Shown here: piece after piece, positions 26,531-34,907 of the stretch
Layout of the letters: each line of letters begins with the position of its first letter
How positions within the stretch are numbered: the first letter of the stretch is position 1
Origin: Streptomyces leeuwenhoekii
Lineage (GTDB): Bacteria > Actinomycetota > Actinomycetes > Streptomycetales > Streptomycetaceae
Assembly (NCBI RefSeq): GCF_001013905.1
Contig: NZ_LN831790.1
Coordinates: forward strand, 2,928,001-2,992,000
Reading direction: 5' to 3'
DNA: 64,000 nt
Program-made: the position numbers and the translations under genes
The notes under the pieces: generated by a model
Databases searched by the model: none
Seen by the model: only the letters and a program-made list of their open reading frames with translations
Told to the model about the DNA's origin: nothing

Positions 26531-26576
26531 CGGCCTCCGGAGCCGTGTGCGCAGGTTCGAATCCTGCCGGGGGCAC
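26531..26576 (+). other. attR: 3' part of tRNA-Arg(CCG)
   Basis: The sequence holds the anticodon arm (stem CGGC/GCCG, loop CTCCGGA, anticodon CCG at 26537-26539), a T-arm GCAGG-TTCGAAT-CCTGC, the 3' acceptor strand CGGGGGC and discriminator A. The 5' half (D-arm, acceptor 5' strand) is absent. A bare tRNA 3' half is the standard right attachment site after integration into a tRNA gene. The element lies upstream of it, and the intact tRNA would be left of the window. Confidence 0.85.
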
Positions 26577-26584
26577 TCCGGATC

Positions 26585-26620
26585 AAGGCGCTGAACCGCA
26601 GAAATGCGGATCAGCGCCTT
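26585..26620 (+). terminator. Terminator of the tRNA-Arg gene
   Basis: AAGGCGCTGA (26585-26594) pairs perfectly with TCAGCGCCTT (26611-26620), with an inner CCGC/GCGG stem around AGAAAT, then TTT. It is the hairpin that normally follows the chromosomal tRNA, supporting that DNA right of here is the original chromosome. Confidence 0.8.
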
Positions 26621-27031
26621 TCTCGTGCCCGCCAAACCGCAACAGCCATTGGCCGTCACCGTCGGCGGCCTGAGCGCCCTTCGGAAATCCCATTCATCCG
26701 AGTCCATGGAATCGGACGATGCGGGTCACGCGTGGGGCGAGGTGCGTAAGCCGGAGTTCCCGCCAGACGGGCGAGAAACAACGCCCGGCCCAGCAGGCCA
26801 TCTGAAAGATCCTGTTCAGGAGTCGCACACCAGCGCGCACGGGGGCACCACTGCAACCGGCCTGGGACAGCCAAGGGTACGGCTGGAATCATCGCGCACG
26901 TTCACCCCTGAATCGGCCGGCGCGACTCACGGCTGGGAGAGCCTCAGGCAAGTACTGCTGACGACACCAACCCGGTGAGGGATACTGCGGAAGGCTCCGC
27001 CTGATGATCATGCACTGAGCTGGGGGAAACG
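26621..27031. other. No gene seen
   Basis: About 410 bp between the tRNA terminator and the decayed Mrr-like gene. Short open frames exist but lack ribosome sites and protein-like composition. A GGGGGA site at its end belongs to the GTG at 27,032. Confidence 0.4.
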
Positions 27032-27434
27032 GTGGCGGGCGGGAACGATCCTTACGCACGGGAGCTCGCGCGGCAGGCCAGGGAACGCGAGAGCGGGCCC
27101 GGAAGGCCGCCGAAGCCTAGGCCAAGCGACAGGCTCGCGGGGAGAGGAATGCCTACGAAGCAGCCCGCGCACAGGAAGCCGTCGACCGGACCAGCGTGGC
27201 CGAGCACGATGCCGACCAGCTCACCAAGCTGTTGAAGACGGCCGTACTGGACGGGCAGCCGCGACGTTCGATCGGCTGAAGCAAAAGTTCGTCCCCTCCG
27301 TGTTCACGCCGCCCAAGGGACGTACGAAAGCCGCACCCCTGCCTCGCTGGGAGGAGTACGAGCCGGAGGCGCCACGCGGAGGCGAGCCATACGGCGACTT
27401 CTCCGAGACCGTTTCGACCCCGAGAGTAGGATGA
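27032..27434 (+). pseudogene. Decayed Mrr-like restriction endonuclease gene (N-terminal part)
   Basis: Fragments in successive frames read AGGNDPYARELARQARERE, then KAAEAQAKRQA, ERNAYEAARAQEAVDRTSVA, LTKLLKTAVLDGQP, and after another shift LKQKFVPSVFTPPKG and EEYEPEAPRG. This resembles the coiled-coil N-terminus of Streptomyces Mrr-type restriction proteins. The PD-(D/E)XK catalytic domain is missing and there are at least two frameshifts. It is certainly non-functional if the base calls are correct. Confidence 0.65.
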
Positions 27435-27451
27435 GAGGTAGGATACATAGC

Positions 27452-27715
27452 ATGAGCGAGCCTACCGGGAAGTACTCGATCACTATGCCGCGCGACATCG
27501 CCGAGGCGGCCAAGGCCCGCAGCGGCCCCTCCGGGCTGTCCGCCTACGTTGCCGCCGCGGTGGCCCGCCAGATCGAACGCGACAACGTCAACGAGCTCAT
27601 CCAGGTCGCCGAGGCGGAGCACGGGCCCGTCACGGACGAGGAGATCCAGGCTCTGCGCGACCAGCTCCACCGGGCCCGACAGGAGCAGACACAGGACGGG
27701 GCGAACGCCGCGTGA
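27452..27715 (+). CDS. vapB: VapB-like antitoxin
   Basis: 87 residues. It starts SEPTGKYSITMPRDIAEAAK, the beta-strand plus helix of a ribbon-helix-helix DNA-binding fold, then SGLSAYVAAAVARQIERDN and an acidic C-terminus (EAEHGPVTDEEIQALRDQL) that would wrap the toxin. It overlaps the PIN gene by 4 bp (GTGA). RHH antitoxins repress their own operon together with the toxin. Confidence 0.8.
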   Translation: MSEPTGKYSITMPRDIAEAAKARSGPSGLSAYVAAAVARQIERDNVNELIQVAEAEHGPVTDEEIQALRDQLHRARQEQTQDGANAA

Positions 27716-28125
27716 CCCGCTCTCCCGCCGTCCCCGGTGGCACCCTGGTCCTCGACAGCGAAGGGCTGGCCAAGGCCGTGCTGCGCGATCGCGCGGTCAC
27801 CGCCTGGCTCGCCCTCGCACGCGCCGACGACCTGCGAGTGATCACGTCCGCGGCAACCCTCGTCGAGGTGGTCCATCCGCGGATCAATCGGCCGGCTCTG
27901 GAGTGGACACTGTCCCGCCTGGTCGTCGAACCGGTCACCGAGGCCATCGCCCGCCACGCCGCCGCGATCCTTGCCGACGCCGGCCTGCACGGCCACAAAT
28001 ACGCCATGGACGCCATGCTCAGCGCTACGGCCCTCGCCGCCCCGGGCCCGGTCACGATCCTCACCTCGGATCCCGAGGACCTCACTGCGCTGTGCGGCCG
28101 ACGCGTCACAGTCATCAAGATCTGA
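27712..28125 (+). CDS. vapC: VapC-like PIN-domain toxin
   Basis: 137 residues from GTG 27,712. PIN acidic residues are visible: Asp in LVLDSEGLAK, Glu in ATLVEVVHPR, Asp in YAMDAMLSATAL and Asp in ILTSDPEDL. VapC toxins are Mg-dependent ribonucleases that cut tRNA or rRNA until bound by VapB. Coupled to the antitoxin by a 4-bp overlap. Lies on the chromosomal side of the attachment site, right after the decayed Mrr-like gene. Confidence 0.8.
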   Translation: MTRSPAVPGGTLVLDSEGLAKAVLRDRAVTAWLALARADDLRVITSAATLVEVVHPRINRPALEWTLSRLVVEPVTEAIARHAAAILADAGLHGHKYAMDAMLSATALAAPGPVTILTSDPEDLTALCGRRVTVIKI

Positions 28126-28564
28126 CGATCTACGGGGCCAGCAAAGGGCATTGGCTGATATCGCCTGCCCCTGCGTGTGCTCGTACCTTCGAGAGCGACT
28201 CGGTCGTGGTGGGCGCTATCGCAACTCATGACGACAGGAGCCTCTGCCGCCGCACCGGGTGGCCAAAGCAGGCGAGGGAGGACGGGAGCCGGTGTCACTG
28301 GCTCCCGCCCTCCCTCGTTGCCTCTCGGCGTAGCAGCGGACGCGACTGGCACGGCCTTTCTGCGTCTGTGCCGCCGGAGGCAGCCCTCCGCAGCCAGGTG
28401 ACACCGGGCCCATCGCCACCAGGGCGGCCTCCTCTTCGTCGGCGGTGCCGGGGCGGCTGGCAAGCGGTTCTGGTTTCTGGTGGGTGGTTCAGTGGATTCG
28501 CCGGACCGTGGGCTTGTCGGCGGTCTAGGGTACGGGAACGCTGCGGTCACTCGAGGAGGTTCCC
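28126..28564. other. Gene-free stretch holding a terminator
   Basis: No supported gene. It contains the long hairpin at 28273-28317. The last ~60 bp should hold the promoter of the 28,565 gene. Confidence 0.5.
28273..28317. terminator. 18-bp-stem hairpin, likely bidirectional terminator
   Basis: CGAGGGAGGACGGGAGCC (28273-28290) pairs with GGCTCCCGCCCTCCCTCG (28300-28317), one mismatch, 9-base loop. It separates the toxin-antitoxin operon from the next gene. Confidence 0.75.
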
Positions 28565-29101
28565 GTGTCGTCACCTTGTGACCCCCAGCGCGCTCCCGCC
28601 GGTGATGTGAGCGCAGCGCTCATGATGATCGACTCCCGGCTCAAAGCCGTCTACGACGGCAAGACCGGGACCGATCCCGATCAGCAGGCGTTGGTCGAGC
28701 AGTTCGCCGCTTCCCTGGGGCCCGAGGGAGTCGACGACGTACTGGACGGCACCTGCACGCTCATCTACATGTTCATGCAGTGGCTGCGGATGGCCTACGA
28801 GGATCACGACGAGGACGTCATCGAGTGCGTGGTGCCCAACTTCGTGGCCTCGATGCGCATGATGCCCAGGAGTGTCCCCCCGGAGGTCATTCCCACCATG
28901 GCCGGCCTGCTCATCGCCGCGGGCACCGGGTTGAGCCCCAATCTGTGGCGTCAGCAGTACGGGGACTGGACCGAGGAGGAGCTGACTCCTCTGGAGGCCA
29001 CCGCTCTACTCCTGGCGGAGCACATCAACCGCCTCACCGACGACCACGACTTCGCCACTCGGCTGATCACCAAGGCTCTGTCCGATTCGGACGGCGGCTG
29101 A
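28565..29101 (+). CDS. Hypothetical acidic protein (178 aa)
   Basis: GTG 28,565 behind a strong CGAGGAGG. The protein is acidic and helical (ALVEQFAASLGPEGVDDVLD, MFMQWLRMAYEDHDEDVIE, EELTPLEATALLLAEHINRL) with no signal peptide or membrane segment. Not recognised. It converges on rppA across a short hairpin and looks like a single-gene transcript. Confidence 0.65.
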   Translation: MSSPCDPQRAPAGDVSAALMMIDSRLKAVYDGKTGTDPDQQALVEQFAASLGPEGVDDVLDGTCTLIYMFMQWLRMAYEDHDEDVIECVVPNFVASMRMMPRSVPPEVIPTMAGLLIAAGTGLSPNLWRQQYGDWTEEELTPLEATALLLAEHINRLTDDHDFATRLITKALSDSDGG

Positions 29102-29108
29102 GTGTGTG

Positions 29109-29126
29109 CCGCGCCCCTCGGCGCGG
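29109..29126. terminator. Short hairpin between convergent genes
   Basis: CCGCGCC (29109-29115) pairs with GGCGCGG (29120-29126) around a 4-base loop, placed between the stops of the 28,565 gene and rppA. Confidence 0.6.
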
Positions 29127-29136
29127 TAGGTCCTGG

Positions 29137-30264
29137 TCATGGCGCCGTAAGACCTCGGCTGCCGTTCGGGTGCGCCGCCGTGGCCGGTGGGGCGCCGCGC
29201 TGGGGGGTGATGGCCGGGGCGGCGGTCCAGCGGCCCAGGACCATCTCGGCGGTGATGCCGGGGCCGAATCCGGCGAGCAGGCCGGGGGCGTCCTGGTGGG
29301 TGCCGCCGGCGGCGAAGAAGCGGTCCAGGGCGTCGAAGACGACGGAACTGGCGATGTTGCCGCGTTCGGTGAGGGTGGCGCGGCTGAAGCGGAAGAGGTG
29401 GTCGTCCACCTCCAGGTAGTGGCACAGGTCGTCGAGGATGCGGGGTCCGCCGGCGTGGACGATGAGGAAGTCCAGGCCGTCGGCCTCCCAGCCGTGGTCC
29501 GCGGTCAGGGAGCGCAGTGCGGGGGCGAGCATCCGCATGGTGCCGGGGACGCGTTTGTCCAGCAGGAAGTGGAAGCCGGTCTCCCGTACGGCGTAGGAGA
29601 TCCAGGACTCGGTGTCCGGGACCAGGTGGGAGGCGTTGCGTTCCAGCCGCATGCCGGTGCCGCCGGTGCCGCGCACCACCGCGGCGGACAGGGCGTCCCC
29701 GAACAGTCCGTTGGACAGCAGGGAACCGACGCCCAGGTCCGTGGGCTGGTACAGCAGGGAGCAGAACTCGCAGGAGACGATGAGGACGTTGGCCGTGGGG
29801 TAGGCGGTGCAGAAGTCGTGCGCGCGGCTGACCGCCGCGCCTCCCGCGGCGCAGCCGAGCTGGGCGATGGGCAGTTGCCGGGTGTCCGGGCGGAAGCCCA
29901 TCGTGTTGATCATCCACGCGGTGAGCGACGGCATCATGAAGCCGGTGCAGGAGACGTAGACGATCATGTCGATGTCGGGTGGTTCGACGCCGGCGTGGGC
30001 CAGTGCCCGGCGTACCACCGCCGGCACGCGCTCCTTGGCCTCCGCCTCGTAGCGGCGGTTGCGGACCTCGAAGCCGGGATGGGTGAGGGTTTCCTCGATG
30101 GGTCGCACCAGGTGCCGGGTACGCACCCCGGTGTTGGTGATCAGGCGGAGGACCAGCTTCAGCTGCGGGTGGTCGGCGTGGGTACGGCGGGCCAGTTCGA
30201 GCGTCTGCTCCTGCGTGATCACGTGCTCCGGCACGGCCACCGCGGGACGGCACAAAATGGGCAT
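29137..30264 (-). CDS. rppA: 1,3,6,8-tetrahydroxynaphthalene synthase (type III PKS)
   Basis: 375 residues. The catalytic triad sits at the positions reported for the S. coelicolor enzyme: Cys138 (AQLGCAAGG), His270 (FLIVHAGG), Asn303 (TERGNIASS). It condenses five malonyl-CoA to tetrahydroxynaphthalene, which oxidises to flaviolin. The opening ILCRPAVAVPEHVITQEQ is RppA-like. It is second in an operon after the P450 gene (31-bp gap), the pair known to make and polymerise flaviolin into brown, UV-absorbing pigment. Cytoplasmic homodimer by family. Confidence 0.95.
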   Translation of the reverse strand: MPILCRPAVAVPEHVITQEQTLELARRTHADHPQLKLVLRLITNTGVRTRHLVRPIEETLTHPGFEVRNRRYEAEAKERVPAVVRRALAHAGVEPPDIDMIVYVSCTGFMMPSLTAWMINTMGFRPDTRQLPIAQLGCAAGGAAVSRAHDFCTAYPTANVLIVSCEFCSLLYQPTDLGVGSLLSNGLFGDALSAAVVRGTGGTGMRLERNASHLVPDTESWISYAVRETGFHFLLDKRVPGTMRMLAPALRSLTADHGWEADGLDFLIVHAGGPRILDDLCHYLEVDDHLFRFSRATLTERGNIASSVVFDALDRFFAAGGTHQDAPGLLAGFGPGITAEMVLGRWTAAPAITPQRGAPPATAAHPNGSRGLTAP

Positions 30265-30295
30265 GTCGGGACTCGTCTCTCCAGGGAGTGTGCCG

Positions 30296-31498
30296 TCACC
30301 AGGTCACGGGTAACGCGAGCGGGTGACGCCAGATCGACGTGGTGTTCCACCGGATGTCTTCCGGTGGCACCGCGAGCCGGAGACCGGGGAAGCGGGTCAG
30401 CAGCGCCTGAAGCGCCACCCGCATCTCCATCTCCGCCAGGGGGGCGCCCAGGCAGTGGTGGGAGCCCCATCCGAAGGTCATGTGCGGCACGGCGGGCCGC
30501 GTCAGGTCGATGTCGTGCGGGTTCGGGAACTTCTCGGCGTCCCGGTTGGCCGTGAGGTAGGAGACGTGCACCACGTCGCCGGCGCGGATGGTCACCCCGC
30601 CCAGTTCCACGTCCTCCGTGGCGACCCGGGGGATGCCGACCCCCTTGCGGAAGGGGATGTGGCGCAGCATCTCGTCCAGTGCGCGGGGCAGCAGTTCCGG
30701 CCGGTCCCGCAGCGTGGACAGCAGGTCGTCGCGGGTCAGGAGCAGATAGCCGAGGTTGGCGATCTCGTAGGTGGTGGTGTCCTGGCCCGTGATGAGGAGG
30801 ACCATGGCCATCACCGCCAGCTCCCGGTCGTCCAGCAGGTCGTCGCCGACCCGGGCGGTGGCCAGCGAGCTGATCAGGTCCTGCCCCGGGGCGCGGCGGC
30901 GCTCGGCGGTGAGTTCGGTGAAGTAGGCGCGCAGTTCCGCCTTGGCGCGTACGGCGGCCTCCTTGCCGGCGGCGCCGATGTTCATCATCGTCAGCGCGTT
31001 GTGCCGCAGCCGTTTCCGGTCGGGCTCCGGGATGTCCAGCACCTCGCAGATGGTGTGCATCGGCAGCGGGGAGGCGAGATGGGCGAACAGGTCGGGGGCG
31101 TCGTGCGCCGCCATGGCGGTCAGCAGGTCGTCCACGACGCGCTCGGTGCGCCCCCGCATCCGCTCTACCTGGCCGGCGGTGAATCCTTTGGCCACCAGGC
31201 CGCGCAGGCGGGTGACGGCGGGCGGGTCCATCAGGTTGATGGCCTCCGACTGCACGATGGGCTCGGGCGTCATGCGCGGGAAGTCGCGCCCGGTGACCGC
31301 CTTGCGGCTGAAGCGGCGGTCGGTGGTGACGGTACGCACGTCGTCGTACCGCGTCACCAGCCATGCCTCGCCCTCGCCGTACGGCATGGTGATCCGGGCT
31401 ACGGGGTGTTCTTCCAGTAACTTGCGGAGAAGCGGGTCGAATTCGAGCGCTTCCGCGAAGTCGAACGGGCAGGACCAGACGGCTTCCGCTGCTTCCAC
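30296..31498 (-). CDS. Cytochrome P450, CYP158A-like (flaviolin coupling)
   Basis: GTG 31,498 with GGAG six bases upstream; 400 residues. P450 marks: I-helix LITGQDTTTYE, ExxR in DEMLRHIPF, heme loop FGWGSHHCLGAPL (Cys349). CYP158A signatures include RAGDVVHVSYLTANRD and the end HPLALPVTW. CYP158A enzymes couple flaviolin into dimers and trimers. First gene of the rppA operon. Codon 27 is TTA (31418-31420), which predicts dependence on bldA tRNA and therefore production late in growth. The subfamily is by motif resemblance. Confidence 0.88.
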   Translation of the reverse strand: MEAAEAVWSCPFDFAEALEFDPLLRKLLEEHPVARITMPYGEGEAWLVTRYDDVRTVTTDRRFSRKAVTGRDFPRMTPEPIVQSEAINLMDPPAVTRLRGLVAKGFTAGQVERMRGRTERVVDDLLTAMAAHDAPDLFAHLASPLPMHTICEVLDIPEPDRKRLRHNALTMMNIGAAGKEAAVRAKAELRAYFTELTAERRRAPGQDLISSLATARVGDDLLDDRELAVMAMVLLITGQDTTTYEIANLGYLLLTRDDLLSTLRDRPELLPRALDEMLRHIPFRKGVGIPRVATEDVELGGVTIRAGDVVHVSYLTANRDAEKFPNPHDIDLTRPAVPHMTFGWGSHHCLGAPLAEMEMRVALQALLTRFPGLRLAVPPEDIRWNTTSIWRHPLALPVTW

Positions 31499-31980
31499 TG
31501 GGGCTCCAGAGACGGGGGACCGCTCCCGCCGCATCCGGCGGGACGAGAACGTCGTGCCCCGGGCGGCGCTCCACAACCACCGGCACCGGTCGATTCCCCG
31601 GTTCGAGGGAGCGCGCGGCGAGGGGTGCGCGTCCATGGCGGCGCCAGCGTGGAAGCGGCGGTGTGAGGGGTGGGCGGACGTGCCCGCGTGCGATCGGCGC
31701 CCGCCCGCGCTCGCTCCCGCACCGGCGCCACCCGCGGCCGGTGGCCCTCACCGGCCGTACCTGCCGCATTTGACGGTTGTCGTCGGCGCCGGCCGTGGCC
31801 GGTGGCGGCCGGTGACAGCCGCCACCCCGAACGAACGGATAATCAGAAGAGTCCGGGAGAATGATCGCGGCCGCTGGTGGTCGGTTCCCGCGTTGCGATG
31901 ATCGTGTCGAGGCCGGCTCCCCGCCCGCTTCCCCACCGCGGCCGCGCCCGCGACCCGTGTACGAGGAGGGAAAAGGGACC
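31499..31980. other. Divergent intergenic region, P450 versus GPYGD-repeat gene
   Basis: About 480 bp with no supported gene. It must carry the promoter of the P450-rppA operon and that of the 31,981 gene. A GGATAAT near 31,835 is a possible -10 on the plus strand but has no well-spaced -35. Confidence 0.4.
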
Positions 31981-32778
31981 GTGACCACTCTGGGGCCCGG
32001 CAGCGGTGACACGCCGGGAGAACCGGAGGGGACGCCGCCGGACGTCCCCGAGGAGGTCTGGCAGAAGTTCCTGGCGGACAGCGAGGACGCCATCCGGGGC
32101 TCCGCTCCCCGGGAGCCCGCCGCGCGGGAGCGGGTGCCGGGCGGGTGGCCCGGGCCGCTGACGGACGCGGGGGCACGACGGGAGGCGGCAGGTCCGTACG
32201 GGGACCACGGGCGCGACCCGTACGGGGACCGGGCTTACGGCCCCTACGAGGACCGGGTGAACGGTCCGTACGGAGACGGGGCGTACGGCCCGTACGGAGG
32301 CGGGGCCTACGGCCCGTACGGAGACCGGGGGCGCGACGCGAACGGTGGCCGGTGGCACGGCCGGTACGGCGGGCAGGCACATGCCGTGACCGGTCCCGGT
32401 GATCCGGCGGGTGCCGTCGGGGAGCTCTGGGAGCCGGAGGAGCCGCGGCGCGGGCCGGGCTGGCGGGCGCTGGACCGGCGGGCCCGTCTGCGGCTCGTGG
32501 GCCGGGTGGCCGGTGCGGCCGCCGCGGCCGCCCTGGCCGTGGCGGCGTGGTCCCTGGTGTCGGGTCCGGGCGCGCCCGGCGGTGGGCCGGGACCGGCGAC
32601 CGTGCAGCAGTTGGAGGACGCTCCGCAGGGACTGCCGACGGCGACCGCGCGTCCGGTCGGCGGACCGGCCGCGCGCATTTCCACGGTTCCGCCGGCCGAT
32701 CTGGGCGACGCCCGTTGCGCGCCACCCGTCTCCTGGCCGTCGCCGTCCCGGCAGCCGGAGCCGTGGAGCTGCGGATGA
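31981..32778 (+). CDS. Single-pass membrane protein with six GPYGD-type repeats
   Basis: GTG 31,981 after GGAGGGAAAAGGG; 265 residues. The N-terminus has an acidic PPDVPEEVWQKFLADSEDAI. It is followed by six 8-residue repeats (GPYGDHGR, DPYGDRAY, GPYEDRVN, GPYGDGAY, GPYGGGAY, GPYGDRGR; 24-nt units, 32191-32334), then a transmembrane helix near residue 175-200 (GRVAGAAAAAALAVAAWSLV) and a Pro-rich exported tail. Probably membrane-anchored with a flexible cytoplasmic repeat arm. Function unknown; the repeats are a plausible site of length variation. Confidence 0.7.
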   Translation: MTTLGPGSGDTPGEPEGTPPDVPEEVWQKFLADSEDAIRGSAPREPAARERVPGGWPGPLTDAGARREAAGPYGDHGRDPYGDRAYGPYEDRVNGPYGDGAYGPYGGGAYGPYGDRGRDANGGRWHGRYGGQAHAVTGPGDPAGAVGELWEPEEPRRGPGWRALDRRARLRLVGRVAGAAAAAALAVAAWSLVSGPGAPGGGPGPATVQQLEDAPQGLPTATARPVGGPAARISTVPPADLGDARCAPPVSWPSPSRQPEPWSCG

Positions 32779-32865
32779 GAGCGGTGCCGGCCCGGCGCCG
32801 AGGGCTGCGGCGGGCGGGCGGCCCGTCCGCGGCTCCGCCCGCCCGCGGTCGGCGGGCCTCGGGCG

Positions 32866-33915
32866 TCAGGCCGTGTGTCTGCGGGAGGGGGTCTTCTTCG
32901 CCGCCGTCTTCTTGGTGGCGGACGCCGCCTTCTCCCCGGACGCCGTCTTCTTCGCGGTGGTCTTGGCCGTCGTCTTCCTCGCGGACGCGGTCGGCTTCTT
33001 CTCCCCGGACGCCGTCTTCTTCGCCGCCGTCTTCTTCGCCGTGGACGTCGACTTCTTGCCGCCGGTCTCCTTCGGTGTCGCGCGGGACGGGGTGCCGCGT
33101 CGCGGCAGGGCCCTGACCTCGGCCTCCGCGGGTTGCCCCTCGCCCCGGGACTCGCGCGCCGCCCGGACGCTGTTCTCCAGGGCCGCCATCAGGTCCAGCA
33201 CCTTGCCCGGCGACGCCGGCTCGGGGCTCTCCGGGGGCGCCTCGCCGGCGGCCTTCGCGGCGACGACCTCCTCCAGGGCCTCGCGGTACTCGTCGTGCAG
33301 GTCGCCGAGGTCGATCTCGCCGAGGGTGTCCATCAGGGCGTCCGCGAGGTCCAGCTCCTGGTCGCGGACGGTGACGTTCGTGTCGGGGGCGACGCCCTCG
33401 GGCGCGCGGACCTCGTCCGGCCACAGCAGCCCGTGCATCGCGATCGCGTCGCCGACCACGCGCAGCATGCCCAGGCGCTCCCGGCCGCGCAGCGCGAACT
33501 TGGCGATGGCGACCCGGTTGCTGCGTTTGAGGGCCTCGCGCAGCAGGGTGTACGGCTTGGCGGCGGGGGCGCCGCTCGCGGCGAGGTAGTACGCGGCGTC
33601 CATCTGGAGGGGGTCGATCCGGTCGGCCGGGACGAACGCCACGATCTCGATCGTCTTGGCGGTCGGGATCGGCAGGTGGGCCAGGTCCTCGTCGGTGATC
33701 GGGATCATCGAGCCGTCCGCGTCCTCGTACGCCTTGCCGATCTCCGACTGGGTGACCTCGCGGTCCTCCAGCTCGCACACCTTGCGGTAGCGGATCCGGC
33801 CGCCGTCCTCCGCGTGGATCTGGCGGAAGGAGACCGCGTGGCTCTCGGTGGCGTTCACCAACTTGATCGGAATGCTCACCAGGCCGAAGGAGATGGCGCC
33901 GTTCCAGATGGATCT
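32866..33915 (-). CDS. ku: Ku, NHEJ DNA end-binding protein
   Basis: GTG 33,915 (RSIWNGAISFGLVSIPIKL) matches the usual Ku N-terminus; an ATG 48 bp upstream is also in frame. 349 residues. Ku core motifs: ISFRQIH-like (VSFRQIHAEDGGRIRYRKVC), PFVPA-like region (IVAFVPADRIDPLQMD) and YYLAASGAPAAKPYTLLREA. A ~60-residue Lys/Ala tail (AKKTAAKKTASGEKK) resembles the basic extensions of actinobacterial Ku that aid DNA binding and ligase recruitment. It forms a ring on broken ends and recruits LigD. Divergent from the LigD polymerase gene. Confidence 0.95.
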   Translation of the reverse strand, partial: RSIWNGAISFGLVSIPIKLVNATESHAVSFRQIHAEDGGRIRYRKVCELEDREVTQSEIGKAYEDADGSMIPITDEDLAHLPIPTAKTIEIVAFVPADRIDPLQMDAAYYLAASGAPAAKPYTLLREALKRSNRVAIAKFALRGRERLGMLRVVGDAIAMHGLLWPDEVRAPEGVAPDTNVTVRDQELDLADALMDTLGEIDLGDLHDEYREALEEVVAAKAAGEAPPESPEPASPGKVLDLMAALENSVRAARESRGEGQPAEAEVRALPRRGTPSRATPKETGGKKSTSTAKKTAAKKTASGEKKPTASARKTTAKTTAKKTASGEKAASATKKTAAKKTPSRRHTA

Positions 33916-33985
33916 CACGTGCAGCACCTTTCCGATCGGTGGCTGTATCGGGCGGTTCGTCATGGTTTCGTGAGATTCTCATCGT

Positions 33986-34867
33986 ATGGCGCCTATCACG
34001 GAGGTGGAGGGGCGGCGGGTCGCGCTGAGCAATCTGGAGAAGGTGCTGTATCCCGCGGCGGGCTTCACCAAGGGGGAACTGCTGCACTACTACGCGACGG
34101 TCGCCGAGGTGCTGCTGCCGCACCTGCGGGACCGCCCGGTGTCCTTCCTGAGGTATCCGGACGGGCCGGACGGCCAGCTCTTCTTCACCAAGAACGTGCC
34201 GCCGGGTACGCCCGAGTGGGTCACCACGGCCGAGGTGGACAGGTCGGAGGGGCCGACGCGGATGGTGCTGGTGCAGGACCTGCCGAGCCTGATGTGGGCG
34301 GCGAACCTCGTCACCGAGTTCCACACCCACCAGTGGGTGGCCGGCGCCTCCGGCGAGGCCGACCGGCTGGTGTTCGACCTCGATCCCGGGCCGCCCGCGA
34401 CCGTGGTCCACTGCTGCGAGGTGGCGCTGTGGCTGCGCGAGCGGCTGGCGGCCGACGGGATCGAGGCGTACGCCAAGACCTCCGGGGCCAAGGGGCTGCA
34501 CCTGCTGGCGGCCGTGCGCGGATCGTCGTCCGAGCGGGTGACGGAGTACGCCAAGGCGCTCGCGGTGGAGGCGGAACGGACCATGCCGAGGCTCGTCGTG
34601 CACCGGATGACGAAGAGCCTGCGGCCCGGGAAGGTGTTCGTCGACTGGAGCCAGAACGCCGCGCGGAAGACCACGGCCACCCCCTACACCCTGCGGGCGC
34701 GGCCCGAGCCGACGGTGTCGGCGCCGGTGACGTGGGAGGAGGTCGAGGGATGCCGGGCGGCCGGGCAACTGGTCTTCCGGGCGGGGGACGTGGGACCGCG
34801 GGTGCAGGACTACGGCGACCTGCTCGCACCTCTGTTCGAGCGACGGCGGGCGGGCGTGCTGCCGTGA
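33986..34867 (+). CDS. ligD: LigD-type polymerase (PrimPol) of NHEJ
   Basis: 293 residues, a stand-alone LigD polymerase domain without the ligase or phosphoesterase domains. Motifs: SNLEKVLYPAAGFTKGELL, TFHTHQWV-like (LVTEFHTHQWVAGASGEADR), catalytic DLDPG, the SGAKGLHLL histidine motif, and VFVDWSQNAARKTTATPY. It fills and remodels DNA ends, often with ribonucleotides, during Ku-dependent repair. Streptomyces typically has pol and ligase as separate genes. Head-to-head with ku, so a shared 70-bp promoter region is likely. Confidence 0.93.
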   Translation: MAPITEVEGRRVALSNLEKVLYPAAGFTKGELLHYYATVAEVLLPHLRDRPVSFLRYPDGPDGQLFFTKNVPPGTPEWVTTAEVDRSEGPTRMVLVQDLPSLMWAANLVTEFHTHQWVAGASGEADRLVFDLDPGPPATVVHCCEVALWLRERLAADGIEAYAKTSGAKGLHLLAAVRGSSSERVTEYAKALAVEAERTMPRLVVHRMTKSLRPGKVFVDWSQNAARKTTATPYTLRARPEPTVSAPVTWEEVEGCRAAGQLVFRAGDVGPRVQDYGDLLAPLFERRRAGVLP

Positions 34868-34907
34868 GCCCGCCCGGCCGGGCGGGACGCCGCCGCCCCC
34901 GGCGGTC

